A DNA stretch of 55,412 bases from Acidobacteriota bacterium (GTDB lineage: Bacteria > Actinomycetota > Acidimicrobiia > Acidimicrobiales > RAAP-2), in the NCBI GenBank assembly GCA_018971385.1, contig JAGXAY010000005.1, positions 1-55,412 on the forward strand. The letters are read 5' to 3'. Shown piece by piece: positions 50,364 through 55,412 of the stretch. The translations under genes were made by a program, and so were the position numbers. Within the stretch, counting starts at the first letter, position 1; the number at the start of each line of letters is the position of its first letter. The notes beneath the pieces were generated by a model. It was not told where the DNA came from. It saw nothing but the letters and a program-made list of their open reading frames with translations, and did not search any database.

Positions 50364-51172
50364 ACACCGGCGGAGTTGCCGTCTCGGCCAGTCAACGACG
50401 CTGGCGAGCGAGAATCTCGCGGGGACTCATCCTCTGGATCTTCGGGTTCTACGTCCTCGCCCCCCTCTACGCCGGGGCTCGCTTCGCCCTCCAGAACGAC
50501 AACGGCAACTTCTCCTTCCACTCGGTCGCCGTGATCCCGGCCCAGGCCGGTTTCAGTGACGCCTTCTGGTACTCGACCCGTCTCGCCCTCGTGACGGTCA
50601 TCGGGGTGCTGGTGCTCGTGGTGCCGACCATCATCTACGCCCACCTGCGCGCCCCCGGGGTGCGCCCGGCCCTCGAGGTTATTTCTCTTCTGCCCATCGT
50701 GTTCCCCCCGATCGTGCTCATCCTCGGTTTCATGCACACCGCGCCGACGTGGCTGCTCATCTGGCCCTATCACCTGGCGATTCTCTACGTCGTAATCTCC
50801 CTCCCCTTCGTGTACCGCTCCCTCGACGCGGGCCTTCTCGCCCTCGATCTCTCTACGCTCGTCGAGGCGGGTCGCTCCCTCGGGGCGCGGGTGACGACCA
50901 TCGTGTGGCGAGTCATACTGCCCAACCTCACGTCGGCCCTCGTCTCCTCGGTGGCCCTCGTGGTCGCCCTCGTCTACTCGGAGTACACGATGGCGTCCTT
51001 TCAGGTGACCCCGACCCTGCCGGTCTGGATCGCCCAGTTCTCGATGTCGGACGGTCACATCACCACGGCGGCGGCCATGCTCTCCCTCGTGGGAGCCTGG
51101 GTGCTGCTCGCCGTAGTTCTCGTGGCCGACCTCGGCCGACTTCAGTGGCGCCAACGGAGGGCGCGAGCATGA
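50348..51172 (+). CDS. ABC transporter permease, PhnV/PotC type
   Basis: The 274-residue permease has six TM segments and the coupling loop LVEAGRSLGARVTTIVWRVILP (about residues 175-196). Its ATG lies 16 bases inside the previous gene, and its stop overlaps the ATPase start by four bases. The charged RRWRARISRG stretch before TM1 marks the cytoplasmic N-terminus. Confidence 0.88.
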   Translation: MVTVLDTGGVAVSASQRRWRARISRGLILWIFGFYVLAPLYAGARFALQNDNGNFSFHSVAVIPAQAGFSDAFWYSTRLALVTVIGVLVLVVPTIIYAHLRAPGVRPALEVISLLPIVFPPIVLILGFMHTAPTWLLIWPYHLAILYVVISLPFVYRSLDAGLLALDLSTLVEAGRSLGARVTTIVWRVILPNLTSALVSSVALVVALVYSEYTMASFQVTPTLPVWIAQFSMSDGHITTAAAMLSLVGAWVLLAVVLVADLGRLQWRQRRARA

Positions 51173-52266
51173 CTATGACCAACACCACCGGAACCTCGCG
51201 CGACGACCTGGCCCCGAGCGAACGCTCCGGAGCCCCCGTCGCGCTTCGCCACCTGCGTCGTCGCTTCGCCACGACCACGGCTCTCGACGGCTTCTCCCTC
51301 GACCTCCAACCGGGGGAGTTCGTCGCGCTCCTCGGTCCCTCGGGGTGCGGTAAGACGACGGCCCTCCGCGTCCTCGCCGGCTTTGAGACCCCCGACGAGG
51401 GCTCGGTGTGGGTCGACGGGGCCGACGTCACCGGGGTGCCGGCCCAGCGTCGGGACATGGGAATGGTCTTCCAGTCCTACTCCCTTTTCCCGAATCTCTC
51501 GGCCCACGACAACGTGGCCTTCGGGCTTCGCCTACGCAAGGTCTCGGGCAGTGAACGGCGGCGACGCGCGAACGAGCTCTTGGAGCTCGTGGGCCTCGCC
51601 GAGCACCGCTCGAAGTTCCCCCACCAACTCTCCGGCGGTCAGCAGCAGCGCGTGGCCCTCGCCCGGGCGCTCGCGATTGAACCCCGGGTCCTCCTCCTCG
51701 ACGAACCCCTCTCCGCCCTCGACGCCAAGGTGCGGGCCGAACTGCGCGATCAGATTCGCTTCCTCCAGCGCCGACTCTCCATCACGACGCTCTTTGTCAC
51801 TCACGACCAGGAGGAGGCCCTCTCCATGGCCGACCGGGTCGGCGTGATGTACCAGGGGCGCGCCGAGCAGATCGCCGCTCCGGCCGAACTCTACGCCCGG
51901 CCCGAAACCCCCTTCGTGGCGGAGTTCGTCGGCATTACGTCCCGGGTGCCGGCGACGCGTCGTGACGACACCCACGTGGAACTGCTCGGCCGAGTGGTCC
52001 CGGTGCGCGGGCACCTCGGCGTGAGCTCGCCCGAGCTCGAGGCTCTCCTGCGTCCCGAGGATCTCACCGTGCGGCTCGCCGTCGACGGTCCGGCCGTCAT
52101 CGTGAACCGGAGTTTTCTGGGATCGACCACCCGGCTCGAGGTGGCCCTCGGGTCGAGCATCGTCAAGGTGGACGTGGCCCACCGAACCTCCGAGGACCTA
52201 CCCCACCTCGCGCGCGTCGACCTCGAGGTCGTCGCGCCCGACGTCCTCGTCAGCGCGCGTCGATAA
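51169..52266 (+). CDS. ABC transporter ATP-binding protein, PhnT/PotA type
   Basis: The 365-residue ATPase has Walker A GPSGCGKTT near residue 57, the Q-loop MVFQSYSLFPN, the signature LSGGQQQRVALARAL, Walker B LLLDEPLSALD and the His-switch THDQEEAL. A TOBE-like beta domain follows from about residue 270. The last 17 bases overlap the convergent HD-protein gene. The four genes 48293-52266 form one importer operon. Confidence 0.92.
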   Translation: MTMTNTTGTSRDDLAPSERSGAPVALRHLRRRFATTTALDGFSLDLQPGEFVALLGPSGCGKTTALRVLAGFETPDEGSVWVDGADVTGVPAQRRDMGMVFQSYSLFPNLSAHDNVAFGLRLRKVSGSERRRRANELLELVGLAEHRSKFPHQLSGGQQQRVALARALAIEPRVLLLDEPLSALDAKVRAELRDQIRFLQRRLSITTLFVTHDQEEALSMADRVGVMYQGRAEQIAAPAELYARPETPFVAEFVGITSRVPATRRDDTHVELLGRVVPVRGHLGVSSPELEALLRPEDLTVRLAVDGPAVIVNRSFLGSTTRLEVALGSSIVKVDVAHRTSEDLPHLARVDLEVVAPDVLVSARR

Positions 52267-52795
52267 GGCGCGCGGCGAGTTCGAGGAAGTGCTCGAGGGG
52301 GCGAGGCGTCGCCCCGGGCTCCTTCGCGGCGTCGTCGAAGGTCCGTAGGAGCAGCGCTCGCTCGAAGTAGGGGTCGCCCTCGAAGGTGGCCCACTCGGCT
52401 GGCGGTAGTGGTCCGCCCTGCACCTCGAGGGACCGCGTGGACTCCGCCGAGAGTGCGTCTCGGTACTCCGGCTCCGTGGCGCAGCGGTAGCGCTTGGCGA
52501 GAACGTGCAGTCCGACGGGGCGAGAGACCTCGGGACCGAAGAGTCCCTCGAGGAGCCGCTCGCCCTGCACGTCGTGACCGAGCTGGAGAGCGGGCAGTCC
52601 GGTGAGACGCTCCTCCTCCTCGAGCGCGTGACCGAGATCGTGAAAGAGGGCGGCGACGACGAGAGAGTCCCCGGCGCTCGCGTCCTCGGCGTGGGTCGCC
52701 GCCTGGAGGGAGTGCTGGAGAAGGGTGACGTCCTCGCCGTAGCGGGACTCGCCCCGGGACCGGAGGAGCTGGACGAGGTCGTCCAGGCGGATCAC
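52250..52795 (-). CDS. PhnZ-like HD-domain oxygenase (phosphonate-operon HD protein)
   Basis: The 181-residue protein has the phosphonate-associated HD arrangement (TIGR03276-type, from memory). Metal ligands are His28 (LLQH), His52-Asp53 (FHDLGH), His74 (GHD), His97 (LHVLAKRY) and Asp153/154 (FDD). Tyr19 and Glu21 lie where PhnZ has its lid residues, and Lys101 in AKRY is conserved. PhnZ is a diiron oxygenase that splits the C-P bond of 1-hydroxyphosphonates. Its usual partner PhnY is not in the window. GTG 52795 overlaps the stop of the upstream sulfatase-like gene. Confidence 0.85.
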   Translation of the reverse strand: MIRLDDLVQLLRSRGESRYGEDVTLLQHSLQAATHAEDASAGDSLVVAALFHDLGHALEEEERLTGLPALQLGHDVQGERLLEGLFGPEVSRPVGLHVLAKRYRCATEPEYRDALSAESTRSLEVQGGPLPPAEWATFEGDPYFERALLLRTFDDAAKEPGATPRPLEHFLELAARLIDAR

Positions 52796-54234
52796 GAGCG
52801 CACCGGGATCTCGGGCCAGCGTCCCGGACGCTCGGGACGAAGGAGCATGTCGGTGTAGAGGCGAGTGAGGTGGGACTGGCGCCAGGTCAACATCTCGGAC
52901 CGGGCCTCGTCGAGTCGGTACCGGTCGCGCAGGGGGGTGCGCCAAGTCGGATCGGCGACGAGGTCGAAGGCGAGGTGATCACCGTCACCGAAGTGCACGT
53001 AGGCGATGTCGTCGCCGAGCGAGACCGCCAAGTTCTTCTCCGAGAGGCTCCGGTCGAAGGGCCACTGGGGAGTGTCATCGTTGATGAAGAGGAAGCGATA
53101 GTCCCACTCGTAGTGCACGTGGGTGCGCCAGGGGTGGCTGGGATTGTCCAGGATCTGCTGGATGACCCGGCCGTCGGCCTGCCGGGGTGGCTCCTCACCG
53201 AGCGCGAAGGCGAGAGAGGGGAGGAGGTCCACGTTCTCGGTGGGTCGCTCGAGTACGCGGCCGGCGTCGCTCCGTCGGGGGTCTCGCCAGAGTCCGAGGA
53301 TGTGGTAACTCTGGGGGAAGTAGCCGAGCTTCTCGATGAGACCGTGGTCCCCCAACTGGTCGGCGTGATCGGCGGTGACGACGACGAGGGTGTCGTCCCA
53401 CTCTCCGCGGTCTTCGATGGCCTCGACGACCCGGGAGAGTTGAAAGTCGACCTCCTCGATCATCCCGTAGTACTGAGCGCGCAGGGCGCGAATCTCCTCC
53501 TCAATCCGGGGGGCGCGGGCGTAGTCGGAGGCGAGGGCGATCTCGTGGAGGGGGTGGCGTTCCTCGGAGGGTTCGAGGGGCAGAGACACGGCGGCCGGAT
53601 CGACGCGTCGGGAGTACTCGCCGGCGGCGGCGTAGGGCGGGTGGGGGCGAAGATAGCTGAGGTGGGCGCACCAGCCCGACTCCTGGCGATCGAGCCAGCG
53701 CAGGAAGTGGGAGGTGAGAAATCCCGAGAGGGAGAACTCGGCCGGTCGCGCCGACTCGTCGCGCAGGGCGGAGGCCCAGCCGTAGGGGACGTCGAATCCC
53801 TGTTCCCTCAGCCACTCGACCCAGGGCGCCTGGCTCTCGGGCAGGTAGAGACCGACCGAAAAGCCCGGCAGGATGCCGTCGTAGTCGTCGAGGCGGGGGT
53901 CGTCGGGACCCTCGGCCTGGGTCGGGTCGAGTCCCTGGTCGGTGTATCCGAAGAGGGTGGGGTCGTAACCAGCCCGTCGACAGAGCCGGGCCAGATTATC
54001 GAAGCGGTCCTCTAAGGGTGAACCGTTGTAGACGACCCGGTTGTTCATCTGGTAGGTCCCGGTGTAGAGGGCGGCTCGACCCGGCGCGCAAGGTGCCGCC
54101 TGGGAGTAGTGGCGAGCAAGTCGGACGCCCTCGCGGGCGATGCGGTCGAGGGTCGGGGTGGCGACGAGTGAGTGGCCGGCGGCGCCGAAGGAGTCGGCCC
54201 GAAACTGGTCGAGGGTTACGAAGAGAACATTCAC
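52792..54234 (-). CDS. Phosphonate monoester hydrolase / sulfatase-family enzyme
   Basis: The 480-residue protein belongs to the alkaline phosphatase-like sulfatase superfamily. Cys49 in CAPGRAALYTG fits the CxPxR motif whose Cys becomes formylglycine, Asp9-Gln10 begin the metal site, and VVVTADHADQLGDHG supplies the later Asp-His pair. The EKLGYFPQSYHI segment is typical of phosphonate monoester hydrolases. It would release free phosphonate from esters, feeding the coupled HD oxygenase. Arylsulfatase or phosphodiesterase activity is the alternative. GTG 54234 lies 6 nt after TACCGT on the minus strand. Confidence 0.85.
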   Translation of the reverse strand: MNVLFVTLDQFRADSFGAAGHSLVATPTLDRIAREGVRLARHYSQAAPCAPGRAALYTGTYQMNNRVVYNGSPLEDRFDNLARLCRRAGYDPTLFGYTDQGLDPTQAEGPDDPRLDDYDGILPGFSVGLYLPESQAPWVEWLREQGFDVPYGWASALRDESARPAEFSLSGFLTSHFLRWLDRQESGWCAHLSYLRPHPPYAAAGEYSRRVDPAAVSLPLEPSEERHPLHEIALASDYARAPRIEEEIRALRAQYYGMIEEVDFQLSRVVEAIEDRGEWDDTLVVVTADHADQLGDHGLIEKLGYFPQSYHILGLWRDPRRSDAGRVLERPTENVDLLPSLAFALGEEPPRQADGRVIQQILDNPSHPWRTHVHYEWDYRFLFINDDTPQWPFDRSLSEKNLAVSLGDDIAYVHFGDGDHLAFDLVADPTWRTPLRDRYRLDEARSEMLTWRQSHLTRLYTDMLLRPERPGRWPEIPVRS

Positions 54235-54240
54235 ACCCCG

Positions 54241-54246
54241 ACGGTA
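54241..54246 (-). promoter_or_regulatory. Leaderless -10 box (TACCGT) for the sulfatase-like gene
   Basis: On the minus strand TACCGT is 6 nt before the GTG at 54234. No ribosome binding site is present. Confidence 0.5.
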
Positions 54247-54366
54247 GGTCGCGAACCTTACCCGTCCTCGTCGCGCGGGTTAACACTTAGACAACGAGGT
54301 CACGAGTCTTAGCCTTCCCTTACCTGTCCTGATTAGACAGTCTCGGTTGCTCGTCCGAGGAGTCGT

Positions 54367-55314
54367 GTGTCCCCCCGTTTGTCCCGCGTCGCGTTCACCC
54401 TGGCGCTCAGTGCGTCGCTCGTCCTGCCCCTGACTCGAGTGGCCTCGGCGTCCGCGCGACGTCTCGTCGCGCTGCCCGCGCCAACCAACTTGAAGCCCTT
54501 TGTTCTTCCGGGCACTGCCAGCGAGGGGGTCTATCACCCGGTGGGCCGAACGGTCCAGGGGCATCACGCGATCTACGTCACGTTGATTCGACCCCTCGAC
54601 AATCCGACGACGGTGGCCGGGGTCGCCTATATCGACACCCACCTGCTCACCGGGGAGCTCTACTCGGGGTCACTTAGTCCCGGGGGACTCTTCTGGAAGC
54701 GCACGGCTCCGGTGTCGCGGGCGGCCTCGAAGACCCTCGTCGCGGCCTTCTCTGGGGGCTTTCTCATGAAGGACTCTCACGGTGGTTACTTCTCTGAAGG
54801 CCACCTCGTGGCCCCGCTCGTCAACGGGGCGGCCTCTCTCGTCATCTTTAAGAACGGCACCATGACGGTCGGCCAGTGGGGTCGGGACGTGACGATGTCC
54901 CCGGCGGTCGCCGCGGTGCGCCAAAACCTCACTCTCCTCGTCGACCACGGGGCTCCCGTCGCGGGTCTTCAGCGCACCGACGTGGCGCGCTGGGGTTTTT
55001 CGCTCAACAACCAGATCGACACTCCGCGCTCGGCCCTCGGCATCACCCGTAACGGAGCCCTCGTCTACGTCGAGGGGGAGATGAATATCGTGGATCTCGC
55101 CCGCATCCTGGTGCGCGCGGGGGCCCTGCGGGCGATGGTGCTCGACATGAATCCGCTCTGGCCCATCTTCGCGTACTACACCCCCGCCTCACCCACGGGT
55201 TACGCCGTACCGTCGAACGGGCAGGACCTCACGCCGACGATGCAGCAAACTCCGGCCCGCTTCTTCCAGACCGCCTACGCCCGGGACTTCATCACCCTGT
55301 CGGCGGCGGCCTAG
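54367..55314 (+). CDS. Exported phosphodiester glycosidase-family (NAGPA domain) protein
   Basis: The 315-residue protein has a signal peptide (VAFTLALSASLVLPL core, Ala-rich end near residue 30). The following domain resembles the phosphodiester N-acetylglucosaminidase (NAGPA, PF09992) family: AAFSGGFLMKDSHGGYFSEG, VGQWGRDVTMSP and RSALGITRNGALVYVEG, with acidic residues in MVLDMNPLWP. The role in bacteria is commonly cell-wall or exopolysaccharide related, but the substrate is unknown. GTG 54367 follows GAGGAG by 4 nt. It is divergent from the sulfatase-like gene and not obviously part of phosphonate metabolism. Confidence 0.78.
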   Translation: MSPRLSRVAFTLALSASLVLPLTRVASASARRLVALPAPTNLKPFVLPGTASEGVYHPVGRTVQGHHAIYVTLIRPLDNPTTVAGVAYIDTHLLTGELYSGSLSPGGLFWKRTAPVSRAASKTLVAAFSGGFLMKDSHGGYFSEGHLVAPLVNGAASLVIFKNGTMTVGQWGRDVTMSPAVAAVRQNLTLLVDHGAPVAGLQRTDVARWGFSLNNQIDTPRSALGITRNGALVYVEGEMNIVDLARILVRAGALRAMVLDMNPLWPIFAYYTPASPTGYAVPSNGQDLTPTMQQTPARFFQTAYARDFITLSAAA

Positions 55315-55317
55315 ACC

Positions 55318-55323
55318 TAGCCT
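55318..55323 (+). promoter_or_regulatory. Leaderless -10 box (TAGCCT)
   Basis: TAGCCT is 6 nt before GTG 55330, identical in sequence and spacing to the boxes at 6072 and 43126. Confidence 0.6.
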
Positions 55324-55329
55324 GGCGCC

Positions 55330-55412
55330 GTGAGTACTTCGTCGTCGATGTTCGACCGCCTCGCCCCGCTCTACGACCGGGGTATGGCGCTCGTCGAGGC
55401 GACCCTGTTCTC
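55330..55412 (+). CDS. Probable SAM-dependent methyltransferase, N-terminal fragment
   Basis: Only the first 27 codons are in the window. FDRLAPLYDRGM at residues 8-19 is the usual opening of UbiE/class I methyltransferases, where the Y-D pair precedes the first helix. The SAM site itself is beyond the window, so the call is tentative. The GTG start follows a TAGCCT box by 6 nt. Confidence 0.5.
   Translation, partial: MSTSSSMFDRLAPLYDRGMALVEATLF

Noticed and set aside
1-55412. tRNA, rRNA, CRISPR array, insertion sequence or phage genes
   Set aside because: I looked for T-loop motifs, regular short repeats, transposase-like frames and integrases and saw none that I could support.

Overview
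The window is a GC-rich, gene-dense piece of a bacterial chromosome. It most likely comes from an F420-producing actinobacterium, possibly Acidimicrobiia; that placement is inferred from gene content and not proven. The signs are cofD/cofE, mycobacterial-style GT2/DUF5719 envelope genes, a phosphomannomutase/Trm112-like pair, many GTG starts, at least sixteen GTGA or ATGA four-base gene overlaps, and repeated TANNNT boxes 6-8 nt in front of start codons, which implies much leaderless transcription. I found no tRNA, rRNA, CRISPR array, insertion sequence or prophage.

Region 1 (1-17355) covers cofactor F420 and the cell envelope. cofE and cofD lie on the minus strand. On the plus strand are a serine hydrolase and a tightly overlapped run of three glycosyltransferases and a GDP-sugar reductase-like enzyme. 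A 1071-residue GT2/membrane fusion, a DUF5719 protein, ftsH (minus), a CPBP protease, a large membrane protein, manB and a Trm112-like protein follow. Region 2 (17352-21576, minus) holds a tandem-GT2 glycosyltransferase coupled to PPK2, then an archaeal-type riboflavin synthase followed by a thiolase.

Region 3 (21742-38528) is the catabolic core. After an APC permease and an MFS transporter come a ROK sugar kinase, a SIS-domain sugar-phosphate enzyme, and an Opp/Dpp-type ABC importer in one operon with a cytoplasmic GH20 N-acetylhexosaminidase and a GNAT-like protein. A second operon follows: a DeoR regulator, a BtpA/SgcQ-like protein, an FGGY kinase and an SDR. Both operons start with the same promoter-operator, in which a perfect TGTGAA-N3-TTCACA palindrome fills the 17-bp spacer between -35 and -10 and an imperfect copy lies about three helical turns upstream. 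This is the strongest candidate for an undescribed regulon: amino-sugar uptake tied to an unassigned polyol or ketose pathway.

Region 4 (38529-39768) is a gene-poor gap with a decayed hipBA toxin-antitoxin locus: hipB is frameshifted, hipA has three nonsense codons, and the probable operator survives. Region 5 (39769-46301) carries the circularly permuted ATP-grasp, alpha-E and transglutaminase trio, an SDR lacking its catalytic Tyr and Lys, an esterase, a beta-decarboxylating dehydrogenase and an orphan protein.

Region 6 (46400-54234) is a phosphonate module. It has an FAD amine oxidase of the phosphonate-associated family, a phosphonatase-like HAD hydrolase and a binding-protein ABC importer on the plus strand. 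A PhnZ-like HD oxygenase coupled to a phosphonate-monoester-hydrolase/sulfatase-like enzyme lies convergent on the minus strand. The window ends with a NAGPA-domain exported protein and the start of a methyltransferase gene.
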